A DNA stretch of 64,000 bases, from assembly GCA_018824085.1 (NCBI GenBank), contig JAHJHI010000039.1, forward strand, positions 1 to 64,000, in the 5' to 3' direction. This document shows positions 24,887-33,481 of this stretch, in pieces (the first letter of the stretch is position 1; the number at the start of each line of letters is the position of its first letter). The position numbers were made by a program, and so were the translations under genes. This DNA comes from Gammaproteobacteria bacterium (GTDB taxonomy: Bacteria > Pseudomonadota > Gammaproteobacteria > Burkholderiales > Rhodocyclaceae). Below the pieces are notes generated by a model that was not told the origin of the DNA, did not search any database, and saw nothing but the letters and a program-made list of their open reading frames with translations.

Positions 24887-25813
24887 TCAGGTGTGCACGT
24901 TGAGGAATGCGTCGTTGAGCTTGCGGTCGTGATAGAAGATCGCGCGCCCGAGATCCTCGACCGTCCACGTGATCACCGGCTTGTCCGGGTAGTAGATGTA
25001 GCCACCCGAGAACACCTCGTTGCGGTTGCCCGACGGATCGAAGAAATAGATCGTCTCCCCGCGCGTGATCCCGTGCCGCGTCGGCCCGATGTCCAGCGAC
25101 ACGTCCTTCTTCGAAATGATGTCCGCCGCACGCAACACGTCGCCCCAGCTGCCCAGAATGAACGAGCAGTGGTGGAAGCGGTTCTTCTCCGGATGACGGA
25201 TGAACGCGATGTCGTGCGGCTTCGTCGAACACGTCAGGAACGCGCTCACCATCGTGTCGCCCGCCATCACCCGCTCCGCAACCTGAAAACCCAGCACCTC
25301 GGTGAACAGCTTCACCGTGCCGTCAAGGTCGTCCCCGTACAGCAGGCAGTGGTCGAAGCGCGTCGGTTGCATCCCCTTCAGGTCGTCCGGCCACGGGTCC
25401 GGGTTCACGTCCGGCATCCCGTTGCCCACCTTGTCCTTGTGCGCGAACAGCTCCATCGCGTGCCCCGTCGGCACCGTGAAGCGGAAGCGCCTCCCCGTAT
25501 GCAGCTGCTCTCCGGCTCCGATCCATTGCAGATCGGTCGCCAGACCGCTGCCCTCCACCGCCGCCGCAAGACGCTCCAGCGTCTCTTCGCAGTCCACCCG
25601 GAAACCCATGTAGTCCATGCCCGCTGAATCCGCCTCGCGCAGCACAACGCTGTGGTGGTCGTGCTCGTCCCACGCCTTGAAATACACACGCCCCTGAGCG
25701 TCCCGGCCCGTCTCCATCAGCCCGATCACGTCTCTGTAGTGCTTCACCCCAGCATCCAGATCCGTCACCCTCAGTGCAACGTGCCCGGGACGCAATACGC
25801 CTGTCATTGCCAT
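24887..25813 (-). CDS. dmpB: Catechol 2,3-dioxygenase, copy 2 (complete)
   Basis: Extradiol dioxygenase of 308 aa with two VOC-fold halves. The Fe(II) ligands H155 (RFDHCLL), H215 (RFHHCSF) and E266 (NRNEVF) are present, as are H200 and Tyr256-type active-site residues. The start at 25813 (MAMTGVL) follows GGAGGAG. It is the first gene of the phenol hydroxylase operon, whereas in the classical dmp order it follows dmpQ. Its 5' 219 bp are almost identical to the partial copy at 1-219. A sigma-54-like promoter, a candidate GntR site and an inverted-repeat activator site lie upstream. Confidence 0.96.
   Translation of the reverse strand: MAMTGVLRPGHVALRVTDLDAGVKHYRDVIGLMETGRDAQGRVYFKAWDEHDHHSVVLREADSAGMDYMGFRVDCEETLERLAAAVEGSGLATDLQWIGAGEQLHTGRRFRFTVPTGHAMELFAHKDKVGNGMPDVNPDPWPDDLKGMQPTRFDHCLLYGDDLDGTVKLFTEVLGFQVAERVMAGDTMVSAFLTCSTKPHDIAFIRHPEKNRFHHCSFILGSWGDVLRAADIISKKDVSLDIGPTRHGITRGETIYFFDPSGNRNEVFSGGYIYYPDKPVITWTVEDLGRAIFYHDRKLNDAFLNVHT
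25595..25813 (-). repeat. Second copy of the 219-bp C23O 5' segment (other copy 1-219)
   Basis: Direct repeat 25,594 bp apart in the same orientation, with differences only at copy-1 positions 65, 190 and 216. Identity ends at the start codon; how far it runs into the gene on the other side is outside the window for copy 1. Confidence 0.95.
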
Positions 25814-25920
25814 GGTCCGCTCCTCCTTTTTTGTGGTGCGCGCTGCGGCGCAGCAACACCCGGGACCGGACATGCGCAGGTCCCGGGCGCTGACTGCGGC
25901 CGTCAGCCGCGGCACTCCCT

Positions 25921-25937
25921 ATCCAAGAAGCGTGCCA
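25921..25937 (-). promoter_or_regulatory. Probable sigma-54 promoter of the upper (C23O-phenol hydroxylase) operon
   Basis: On the minus strand the bases are TGGCACGCTTCTTGGAT, a perfect -24 element and GG-N10-GG where GG-N10-GC is expected. The -12 mismatch makes it weaker than the elements at 294 and 4462. A large inverted repeat is centred about 100 bp further upstream, where XylR/DmpR sites usually lie. The predicted start is near 25911, with a leader of about 98 nt. Confidence 0.6.
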
Positions 25938-25941
25938 CGCT

Positions 25942-25963
25942 CGATATAAATCAATAATCTCGA
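25942..25963. promoter_or_regulatory. Candidate GntR operator, copy 2
   Basis: Matches 18997-19018 at 18 of 22 positions (CGATATAAA-N6-ATCTCGA) and is followed by another CTCGATAT half-site. It abuts the -24 element at 25937, between the promoter and the activator site, where a bound repressor could block polymerase or DNA looping. Confidence 0.55.
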
Positions 25964-26010
25964 TATTTAGCGTGTTTCGTCGGGTACAGTACAGTCCGTT
26001 CGAGCCGTCG

Positions 26011-26059
26011 ATTGATCAGGCGGTGAACTCGAGAAAGCGGTGTTCACCACCTGATCAAT
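26011..26059. promoter_or_regulatory. Large inverted repeat, candidate XylR/DmpR-type upstream activator site
   Basis: Two 18-bp arms (26011-26028 ATTGATCAGGCGGTGAAC and 26042-26059 GTTCACCACCTGATCAAT) pair with one mismatch around a 13-bp spacer. Each arm contains TTGATCA, as in known XylR-family sites. The centre lies about 123 bp upstream of the predicted upper-operon transcription start. The 395-bp divergent gap 25814-26208 holds this site, the GntR motif and the promoter. Confidence 0.7.
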
Positions 26060-26208
26060 CCGGCGGCCGGACAACGGAGGCTTCCGCAGCGCGCACCGGA
26101 CCGCACAAGATGGACGGGCGACGAAGCGCGGCACCACCTTTGGCGCAGCGCAACATGCAAGAACGCAGCAGCGCCGGCAGCCATCACCCGAGCTGGAGGA
26201 GCAAGGGC

Positions 26209-27912
26209 TTGAGCACATTCAAATATCCGCACAACAGCGACCTGCGGCGGCTGGTCCGTTTCTCTGCGGACGACGGCCTGATATGGCTGGCCGAGAACCG
26301 CATGCTGCTGATGCACTGCGCGGCAATGTCCGCGCTGCGCACCCAGCTCATCCGCTCGGTCGGACCCGAGGCCGCGCGCCGCATCCTGACCCGCATGGGC
26401 TACGAATCGGGCATGCGCGACGCCGAGCTCGCGCGCACGATCCGTCCCGACCAGAACCCGATAGAGTCGTTCTTCGTCGGCCCGCAACTGCACATGCTCG
26501 AGGGCAGCGTGCAGGTGACGCCGGTGCATATAGAAATGGATGTGCGCAACGGCGCGTTCGACGGCGAGTTCCTGTGGGAGCACTCGTGGGAGGCGGAATT
26601 CCACCTGCGCGAGTTCGGACAGTCCGCCGACCCGGTGTGCTGGATGCAGATCGGCTATGCGTCCGGCTACACCTCGGGCTTCATGGGTCGGGTCGTGCTG
26701 TTCAAGGAGATCGAGTGCGCATGCTGTGGCTCCAACCACTGTCGCATCGTCGGCAAACCGGTCGAGCTGTGGGAGGACGGCGAGGCGTACGCCACCTATT
26801 TCGCGCAGGACACGCGCCTGTCGAAACTGCCACCCGCCACCTGGAGCGGCACACCGGCGCTGCCCGATACGGCGGACGAGCGCGCGGCACCGCCCGACCT
26901 GATCGGCAGTGCCGACAGTTTCCGCCGCGCCTACGAACTGAGCCTGCGCGCCGCCGGCACCACCGTGACGGTCCTGCTGCTCGGCGAAACCGGTGTCGGC
27001 AAGGAGCGCTTCGCCCGCATGCTGCACCAGATGAGTCCGCGCAAGGACGCGCCCTTCGTCGCCGTCAATTGCGCGGCGATCCCTCACGACCTGATCGAAT
27101 CGGAACTGTTCGGCGTCGAGAAGGGTGCGTTTACCGGTGCGCATGCCTCGCGCGCCGGAAAGTTCGAGCGGGCCGAGGGCGGCACGCTGTTTCTTGACGA
27201 AATCGGTGAAATGCCGCTCGCCGCGCAGGCGAAGCTGCTGCGCGCGCTGCAGGAGGGCGAGATCGAGCGTCTGGGCGACGAACGCACGCGCAAGGTGAAT
27301 GTGCGCGTGGTCGCCGCAACCAACGTCGATCTCGCGCAGGCGGTACAGCAGGGGCGCTTCCGCCCTGACCTGTACTACCGCGTGAATGTCTATCCGATCC
27401 AGATTCCGCCGCTGCGCGAACGCCTGTCCGACCTGCGGCAACTGGTGGATGCGCTCGTGAAGAAGTTCAATCACCAGCACGGCAAGCATGTGCAGGGCGT
27501 GTCCGACAAGGGCTTCATCGCGCTGCACGCGCACGGCTGGCCGGGCAATGTGCGCGAACTGGAGAACGTGATCGAGCGCGGCGTCGTGCTCGCGCCGCAG
27601 CAGGGCTGGATCGATGCGCACCACCTCTTCCTGTCGCTGGAAGCGGTGCTCGCGCGCGAATCGGGCATATCGGAAAGCGGCTGTCTGGAGGACCGCGGCA
27701 CCGCCGAGGACGCGCTGCGCCAGCTCTGCGACCACGTCCTGCGCAGCGGCATCGCGCTGGAGGAGCTCGAACGGTCCGTCATGCGCACCTGTGTCGAACA
27801 GGAAGGCGGCAACATCGCGAGCGCTGCTCGGCGCCTGGGCATGACGCGTCCGAAACTGAGCTACCGGCTGCAGCGCAGCGACGGTGAAGACGAAGGTGAA
27901 ATGCAGCCGTGA
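26209..27912 (+). CDS. dmpR: XylR/DmpR-type sigma-54-dependent activator, copy 2 (phenol regulator)
   Basis: Sigma-54 activator with XylR-N (about residues 5-105), V4R (about 110-200), AAA+ (about 230-465) and Fis-type HTH (about 525-562) domains. Walker A GETGVGK is at 259-265 and the canonical GAFTGA loop at 306-311. A TTG start at 26209 preceded by GGAGGAG gives 567 aa, matching DmpR and XylR. Upstream in-frame ATGs (25972, 26155) give long, low-complexity extensions that run through the activator site. It is divergent from the upper operon, which it most likely activates in response to phenols. The sensor sequence is diverged from that of copy 1. Confidence 0.92.
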   Translation: MSTFKYPHNSDLRRLVRFSADDGLIWLAENRMLLMHCAAMSALRTQLIRSVGPEAARRILTRMGYESGMRDAELARTIRPDQNPIESFFVGPQLHMLEGSVQVTPVHIEMDVRNGAFDGEFLWEHSWEAEFHLREFGQSADPVCWMQIGYASGYTSGFMGRVVLFKEIECACCGSNHCRIVGKPVELWEDGEAYATYFAQDTRLSKLPPATWSGTPALPDTADERAAPPDLIGSADSFRRAYELSLRAAGTTVTVLLLGETGVGKERFARMLHQMSPRKDAPFVAVNCAAIPHDLIESELFGVEKGAFTGAHASRAGKFERAEGGTLFLDEIGEMPLAAQAKLLRALQEGEIERLGDERTRKVNVRVVAATNVDLAQAVQQGRFRPDLYYRVNVYPIQIPPLRERLSDLRQLVDALVKKFNHQHGKHVQGVSDKGFIALHAHGWPGNVRELENVIERGVVLAPQQGWIDAHHLFLSLEAVLARESGISESGCLEDRGTAEDALRQLCDHVLRSGIALEELERSVMRTCVEQEGGNIASAARRLGMTRPKLSYRLQRSDGEDEGEMQP

Positions 27913-27927
27913 GCCGGGCCGCGTGGC

Positions 27928-28803
27928 TCAGCCGTCGCGGCCGGCACGCGCCAGACGCGCCAGCAGTTCGGCAAACATGCGCGTGCCGGGCGCCGACTGG
28001 GCAAAGAACAGCGCCGGCTCGATGACTTCGAGCTCGATCAGTCGCGGCCCGTCGTCGCCCCGGATCATGTCGACGCGGGCAAAGACGGCCGGCTCCGGCG
28101 TCGCCGCCAGCGCGGCGCGCGCGAGGTCGAACTCGTCCTGCTCCGGCGCGTGCGGCGCGACCGTTCCGCCGTGGTGATCCTGACAGCGGAAATCGCCCTG
28201 TCGCGGCAGCTTGCGTACCGCGTGCGAATAGCGCCCGCCGAAGAACACCAGCGACATCTCGCCATCGCGTTCGATCGCCGGCATGAAGGGCTGTATCAGC
28301 GCATCGCCGTCCCGCAGCAAGGCCGCGAGGTGGGCGCTGCAAGCCGCGTCATCCGCGCGCGCATGCAGCGCGCCCCAGGCGCCGATCGACACCGCCGGCT
28401 TCACCACCACGTCGGCCCAGCCGCAGGCGGCAAGCTGGGCCTGCGCGTCGGCGCTGCCGGCGACCGCCAGCCAGGTGGGCACCACCGCGATGCCGGCGCG
28501 CGCGAGTTCGCCCAGATAGCGCTTGTGGCTGTTCCATTCGATCAGCCCGGCCGGATTGAGCAGTCGGGTGCGCCCGGCCACATGCCGGGTCCATGCAAGG
28601 AATTCCGGCAGGCGCAGGTGATAGTCCCACGGCGAGCGCACGACCACGAGCCGGAAGCGGGACCAGTCCGCGTCGCCGTCCCAGGGCAGCATCGCGGCGC
28701 GCAGGCCCCGGGCATTCAGTGCCGAGATCAGGTGCTGCGACTCGTCGTCGGGCGTCGGCATGTCGCGCGCGGTCACGAGCGCGATTTCGTCATATCCATG
28801 CAT
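27928..28803 (-). CDS. ATP-grasp domain protein
   Basis: Protein of 291 aa with an ATP-grasp fold resembling RimK and cycloserine-cluster DcsG-type ligases. Visible features are VVRSPWDYHL, LNPAGLIEWNSHKRYLGELARAG, the ATP-binding VVKPAVSIGAWG, and the acidic metal site near RLIELEVIEPALFF. It would join a carboxylate to an amine using ATP, but the substrate is not predictable. The start at 28803 has AGGA at good spacing; 28821 is an alternative. It is convergent with the dmpR gene, 15 bp apart, and has no obvious link to it. Confidence 0.75.
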   Translation of the reverse strand: MHGYDEIALVTARDMPTPDDESQHLISALNARGLRAAMLPWDGDADWSRFRLVVVRSPWDYHLRLPEFLAWTRHVAGRTRLLNPAGLIEWNSHKRYLGELARAGIAVVPTWLAVAGSADAQAQLAACGWADVVVKPAVSIGAWGALHARADDAACSAHLAALLRDGDALIQPFMPAIERDGEMSLVFFGGRYSHAVRKLPRQGDFRCQDHHGGTVAPHAPEQDEFDLARAALAATPEPAVFARVDMIRGDDGPRLIELEVIEPALFFAQSAPGTRMFAELLARLARAGRDG

Positions 28804-28924
28804 GGGTTCGTCCTGCGGCAAATGCGCGCCGTCGATTCACGGATCGCGCAGTGTGCCGCAACAGTGCGCCGTCCGTTTGCCCGGACCGCCGGCGCAGCGA
28901 TCCGGCGCAACCGTCAGATGCGGC

Positions 28925-29803
28925 TTACTGCGCCGCCTTCAGTGCCGCAATGCGCTCTTCCAGCGGCGGATGGGTCATGAACAGGCGCTTGATGCCGCCG
29001 CGCCCGCCACCTCCCGCAATGCCGAATGCCGACATCCGGTCCGGCAGCGGCTGCGGATGCAGCGCGTTCAGCCGCTCCAGCGCGGCAATCATGTTGTGGC
29101 GACCGGCCAGACGTGCGCCGCCGGCGTCGGCGCGGAATTCGCGCTGACGCGAAAACCACATGACGATGATGGACGCGAGCACGCCAAGCACCATTTCGGC
29201 AACGATCATCGTGACGAAGAAAGCCGGACCGTGGCCGCTCTCGTTCCTGAACACGACGCGGTCCACCAGATGCCCGATCACCCGCGACAGGAACATGACG
29301 AAGGTGTTCACCACGCCCTGTATCAGCGCCAGCGTCACCATGTCGCCATTGGCCGCGTGCGCCACTTCGTGGCCGAGCACCGCTTCCGCCTCCTCGCGCC
29401 GCAACTGCTGCAGCAGGCCGGTCGATACGGCAATGAGCGAGCTGTTGCGGCTCATGCCGGTGGCAAAGGCGTTCACGTCCGGTGAGTCGTAGATGCCGAC
29501 CTCCGGCATGCGGATGCCCGCTTCGCCGGCATGGCGCGCAACGGTGGACAGCAACCAGGTTTCGGTGGCGCCGGACGGCGTCTCGATGACGCGCACACCC
29601 ATCGAGCGCTTCGCCATCCACTTCGAGATCGCGAGCGAAATGAGCGACCCGCCGAACCCCATGACGGCGGCAAATGCCAGCAGCGAGCCGAGATTCAGGC
29701 CGTTTTCGGTGAGATAGGGTTCGACGCCCAGCAGGCGCATGGTGACGGACAGCACCAGCACGATGGCCAGATTGGTGCCGAGAAAAAGCATGACGCGTTT
29801 CAT
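28925..29803 (-). CDS. htpX: Membrane zinc metalloprotease HtpX
   Basis: Heat-shock membrane protease of 292 aa (M48). Two N-terminal transmembrane helices (about residues 5-25 and 38-55) precede the zinc motif HEVAH (about 143-147). Two further helices (about 155-220) and the third ligand region around [14 protein letters not shown] follow. HtpX degrades misfolded membrane proteins. The start at 29803 follows AGGAGA. Confidence 0.94.
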   Translation of the reverse strand: MKRVMLFLGTNLAIVLVLSVTMRLLGVEPYLTENGLNLGSLLAFAAVMGFGGSLISLAISKWMAKRSMGVRVIETPSGATETWLLSTVARHAGEAGIRMPEVGIYDSPDVNAFATGMSRNSSLIAVSTGLLQQLRREEAEAVLGHEVAHAANGDMVTLALIQGVVNTFVMFLSRVIGHLVDRVVFRNESGHGPAFFVTMIVAEMVLGVLASIIVMWFSRQREFRADAGGARLAGRHNMIAALERLNALHPQPLPDRMSAFGIAGGGGRGGIKRLFMTHPPLEERIAALKAAQ

Positions 29804-30033
29804 TCCGGAATCTCCTTGCCCGCGCAGGCGCCGACATGACGCTGCGTCGGTCACGCCGCAGGCGTTCCGTCCGTACCTCGGTGACCGGCCGCAGACGCGT
29901 CGCCCTCGCGGGCCGCGCCTTGCGTCAATGCACCGATACGGACACGCAGGCGATGCTAGGACAGGCGGTCACTTCGATCCATACGAAGATACATGACCGT
30001 GACTTCCGGAAAACGGAAGCTGCGCCAGCGCGC

Positions 30034-31248
30034 TCAGTCGCCGCAGGCAGCCTTCCAGCGGGAATCCCTGTCGCGGGCGCGCAAGGCTTCGAGGCTGGGC
30101 AGCACGCCGCTCAGATCGGCGGTCGCCGAGTAGATTGACCAGGCGTTCGCGGTCGGCGCCGCGCGCGCATACACGGTCAGACCGAACGCCGCCCGGCCGG
30201 GCGCGCGCACGACGTACACCCGGGTCACTTCACCCGCACCGAACGCCAGGCAGGCGACCTGCGCCAGCGCCGCGCCGCGCGCGCGCATCGCCGCTTCGGC
30301 GTCGTAGGGAAAATCGGCGCCGGTGTCCTGCCAGCCCAGACCCACGGTATCAACCATGGCCGCGCCGTTGGCCGACACGCCAAGCTTGCCGAGCGTGCCG
30401 GCCGCCACCTCCTGGCCCGGCGGTTTCGACACCCATTTCACCTCCGGCAGGCGCCGCTTGAGTGCCGGCACCGACACCCTGTCCCCGGCCGTTTCCGGCA
30501 CCGCAGCGAGCAGCGCGTCGACCATCGGTCCGGCCGCCAGCGCCTTGTTCCAGCCATCGCGGCAGAAGCCGTCCACCCACGGCGCCGCTTTGGGATTGGC
30601 GGCGAGCGTCGCCTTGCGGCAGTCGGCAACGAATGCGGCTTGCGCGCCAGCCAGCAGCGCCAGCGGGCGCCCGGCCGTCGCCAGCCCGGTCGCCGAGGCG
30701 ATCCGCGCCACCGTGGCAGTGGCTTCGGCCGGCTCCGCCGCGGCGCCCTGCGCACCGGTCGGCAGTGCGTCGAAGGCGCTGCCGTTCCACACCAGTTCGG
30801 CACCGCACTGCGTGGACGCCGAACTGGCCGGGCCGCACGCCTTTCCGGTACGCGCAATCTGGATCCGTACCGGCTTGCCGCCGAGCAGCCGGTAACCGAG
30901 CAACGGCTCGTGAAAGAGCACATCGGCGTCGCCACGACTGTTGCTGATGAAGATGTCGACATCCGCCCGGCCACCGGAACGGAACAGGCCCGGCCGCCCT
31001 TCGCAGACGTAGTCGCCTGCGCTCACCAGATAGTCGATGCGCGCGTCACCGCTGAAATCCTGCGCGAGCACGTGGCGCGACGCGCCTGGGCGGCCACCTG
31101 CTTTCAGACAGGCCGCGTTCAGTGCCGCAACGCGCGCCTTCACGCTCGCCGGCCAGGGCGGCGACGCGGCCCCCGCAGACGAGCAGGCCACGAGCAACCC
31201 CGCCACAAGTGCCAGCATTGCGCCGGCAATCCGTCGACTTCGATACAT
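30034..31248 (-). CDS. Exported hypothetical protein
   Basis: Protein of 404 aa with a signal peptide, probably a lipoprotein (LLVACSSAG, Cys near residue 22). The N-terminal half contains an FG-GAP-like segment (DFSGDARIDYLVSAGDYVCEG) and several paired Cys. No family was recognised for the rest. The start at 31248 has AGGGATGG upstream. It stands alone, divergent from the HAD gene. Confidence 0.6.
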   Translation of the reverse strand: MYRSRRIAGAMLALVAGLLVACSSAGAASPPWPASVKARVAALNAACLKAGGRPGASRHVLAQDFSGDARIDYLVSAGDYVCEGRPGLFRSGGRADVDIFISNSRGDADVLFHEPLLGYRLLGGKPVRIQIARTGKACGPASSASTQCGAELVWNGSAFDALPTGAQGAAAEPAEATATVARIASATGLATAGRPLALLAGAQAAFVADCRKATLAANPKAAPWVDGFCRDGWNKALAAGPMVDALLAAVPETAGDRVSVPALKRRLPEVKWVSKPPGQEVAAGTLGKLGVSANGAAMVDTVGLGWQDTGADFPYDAEAAMRARGAALAQVACLAFGAGEVTRVYVVRAPGRAAFGLTVYARAAPTANAWSIYSATADLSGVLPSLEALRARDRDSRWKAACGD

Positions 31249-31455
31249 GGTCCATCCCTGTTCTGGTGGCACCCGCGCCGGGTGCCTGCAAGAGTGCAAG
31301 TATCGTGCATCGCACGTGCTTTGACAGGCGCCATTGGCGGCGCCCGGCGCGTCCGTCTTGCACAAATCCCCGCCGTTTCGTAGGCTGGCCTGTCGGCAAG
31401 CCCGGCAATGGGCTCGCACGCCCTGCCGGCCCGAACCGCTCCCGGACCTTCACCC

Positions 31456-32160
31456 ATGCATACCGTCAAGGCACTCGTGTTCGACGTCTTCGGCACCCTG
31501 GTCGACTGGCGGACATCGATCGCGCGCGAGTCCCGAACCTGCCTCGCCCCGCTCGGCATCACGCTCGACTGGCTTGCGTTCGCCGACGCCTGGCGCGCGC
31601 GTTACCAGCCGGCGATGGACGACGTGCGCAGCGGCCGGCTGCCGTTCTGCAAGCTTGATCGTCTGCATCGGCACAACCTCGACCGGATACTGACCGACTT
31701 CGCTATCGACCACGTCGATGCCGCTACGCGGCACACACTGAACCTCGCCTGGCACCGGCTGGACGCCTGGCCCGATGCGGCACACGGCCTGCGGCAACTG
31801 CGCACGGCGTTCCGCATCGCACCCTGCTCCAACGGCAACATTTCGCTGATGGTGGATCTGGCGCGGCGCAACGGCTTCCCGTGGGACGCCATACTCGGCG
31901 CCGAAGTCGCGCGCGACTACAAGCCCAGCCCGGGCGTTTATCTGGCTGCCGCCGAAGCGTTCGACCTCGCGCCCGAGGAAACCATGATGGTGGCCGCGCA
32001 CTCGCCGGACCTCGCCGCCGCCGCCGCGGCCGGGCTGCGCACCGCCTTCGTCGCGCGGCCGGACGAAGTCGGTCGCGGCGCCGGCGAGTCGTCACCGGCT
32101 GTCGCCGTCGATGTCGTGGTCCGCAGCCTGCCGGAACTGGCGCTCGCACTGGCTCCGTGA
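31456..32160 (+). CDS. Haloacid dehalogenase type II (HAD superfamily)
   Basis: HAD-like hydrolase of 234 aa with motif I FDVFGTLVDW (nucleophile Asp at about residue 10), motif II CSNGN (about 123) and motif III KPSPGVY with the downstream acidic loop MMVAAHSPDLAAA. The pattern (FDVFGT, SNGN) is that of L-2-haloacid dehalogenases, though such genes are often annotated so without testing. The start at 31456 was chosen over an upstream ATG because it places the nucleophile at the usual position. Confidence 0.82.
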   Translation: MHTVKALVFDVFGTLVDWRTSIARESRTCLAPLGITLDWLAFADAWRARYQPAMDDVRSGRLPFCKLDRLHRHNLDRILTDFAIDHVDAATRHTLNLAWHRLDAWPDAAHGLRQLRTAFRIAPCSNGNISLMVDLARRNGFPWDAILGAEVARDYKPSPGVYLAAAEAFDLAPEETMMVAAHSPDLAAAAAAGLRTAFVARPDEVGRGAGESSPAVAVDVVVRSLPELALALAP

Positions 32161-32270
32161 GCGCGTCGCCCACGCCGCATGGCCGACGGACGGCAGGAAC
32201 CTGATCGCGCGCCGGCCGTCCCACAGCATGTGTGCGCCGCCTCCGGCGCGCCACCGGGAAAGGAGTTGCC

Positions 32271-32768
32271 ATGAATCGCAGGACACTGCTCGGATGGATG
32301 TCCCTCTACGGGCTGGGAGCCGGCGCCGTCCTCTCCCGCGCGGCACACGCCGCCTCCGCGCCGACGGCGGCGCCCGAACCGCTGCGTCTCGACGACGCCG
32401 AGTGGAAAAGGCGCCTGACGCCTCAGCAGTACCGCGTGTTGCGGGAGGAACACACCGAAGCCGCCGGCAGCAGCCCGCTCGACCACGAAAAACGGCGCGG
32501 CACCTATCACTGCGCGGGCTGCGACCTGCCGCTGTTCTCGTCGGACGCCAAATACGACAGCGGTACCGGCTGGCCCAGCTTCCATGGCGCGCTGCCCGGC
32601 GCCGTCGGCACGAAGCTCGATTTCTCACTCATCCTGCCGCGCACCGAATATCACTGCGCACGCTGTGCGGGCCACCAGGGCCACCTTTTCGACGACGGCC
32701 CGCGACCGACCGGCAAACGCTACTGCAACAACGGCGTGGCGCTGCGCTTCGCGCCGGCCGCATCATGA
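32271..32768 (+). CDS. msrB: Peptide-methionine (R)-S-oxide reductase, exported
   Basis: MsrB of 165 aa. The N-terminus (MNRRTLLGWMSLYGLGAGAV) is a signal peptide or anchor. Zinc Cys pairs (CAGC, CARC), the GTGWPSFHGALPG substrate loop and the catalytic Cys in RYCNNGVALRF are present. The start follows AAAGGAG. It overlaps the msrA gene by ATGA, and the pair would repair oxidised methionines in the periplasm. Confidence 0.9.
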   Translation: MNRRTLLGWMSLYGLGAGAVLSRAAHAASAPTAAPEPLRLDDAEWKRRLTPQQYRVLREEHTEAAGSSPLDHEKRRGTYHCAGCDLPLFSSDAKYDSGTGWPSFHGALPGAVGTKLDFSLILPRTEYHCARCAGHQGHLFDDGPRPTGKRYCNNGVALRFAPAAS

Positions 32769-33373
32769 GCGCCGCCCGGCTGCGCAGCGCCGCGCTGTTG
32801 CTGGCGCTCGGCGCGCTGATGCCGGCCGCCCATGCGCAGGCGCGCGAGAAGGCCACCTTTGCCGGCGGCTGCTTCTGGTGCGTCGAAGCGGATTTCGACA
32901 AGGTGCCGGGCGTGCTGTCGACGACCTCCGGCTACACCGGCGGCACGGTGCCCGACCCCACCTACGAACAGGTATCGGGCAAGGGCACCGGCCACGCCGA
33001 AGCCGTCGAGATCGAATTCGACCCGGTGCAGGTGAGCTACGAAAAACTGCTCGACATCTACTGGCACAGCATTGATCCGACGACGAAGAACGGACAGTTC
33101 TGCGACATCGGCAGCCCCTACCGGACCGTGATCTTCACCCACGGCGCGGCACAGCTCGCCGCCGCGAAGCGTTCGCTGCAGGCGCTGGAAAAGAGCAAGC
33201 CGTTCAGCGATCCGGTCGTGACGACGATCGAGCCGGCAGGCCCGTTCTATCCCGCAGAAGAGGGGCATCAGGACTATCACGAGAAGAACACCGTGCGCTA
33301 CAACTACTACCGCTGGAGCTGCGGGCGCGATGCCCGGCTGAAGCGGCTCTGGGGCACGCCGGCGACGCACTAG
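32765..33373 (+). CDS. msrA: Peptide-methionine (S)-S-oxide reductase, exported
   Basis: MsrA of 202 aa with a signal peptide (cleavage near AHAQA). The catalytic motif GGCFWCVEADF and the GHAEAVEIEFDP and EEGHQDYHEKN segments are typical. The start at 32765 overlaps the msrB stop (ATGA), so the two are translationally coupled. Confidence 0.93.
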   Translation: MSAARLRSAALLLALGALMPAAHAQAREKATFAGGCFWCVEADFDKVPGVLSTTSGYTGGTVPDPTYEQVSGKGTGHAEAVEIEFDPVQVSYEKLLDIYWHSIDPTTKNGQFCDIGSPYRTVIFTHGAAQLAAAKRSLQALEKSKPFSDPVVTTIEPAGPFYPAEEGHQDYHEKNTVRYNYYRWSCGRDARLKRLWGTPATH

Positions 33374-33443
33374 CACCGGGACCGCAGCATGCCGCCCGGA
33401 CTGCGGCGGGTTTCGTTCGCTGCAGCTCAAGGGGTCGCCCAGG

Positions 33444-33481
33444 TTGCCGTAGTAAAGGGCAAGCCCGAAAGCCATACGGGC
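33444..33481 (+). other. Two tandem hairpins in the leader of the GGDEF-EAL gene
   Basis: Consecutive 5-bp stems TTGCC/GGCAA (33444-33448 with 33458-33462) and GCCCG/CGGGC (33463-33467 with 33477-33481) each close a 9-nt loop. They end 20 nt before the ATG. Some bases recall the core of c-di-GMP-I riboswitches (GGGCAA, CGAAAG), but the full consensus is missing. Confidence 0.3.

Noticed and set aside
25972-26208. N-terminal extension of the phenol regulator
   Set aside because: These codons overlap the inverted-repeat activator site and have no counterpart in the family. TTG at 26209 has a strong ribosome-binding site.
33440-33481. Full c-di-GMP-I riboswitch call
   Set aside because: Key consensus parts, including the GNRA-type loop and the downstream AGCC and closing segments, are missing; kept only as a structured-leader observation.
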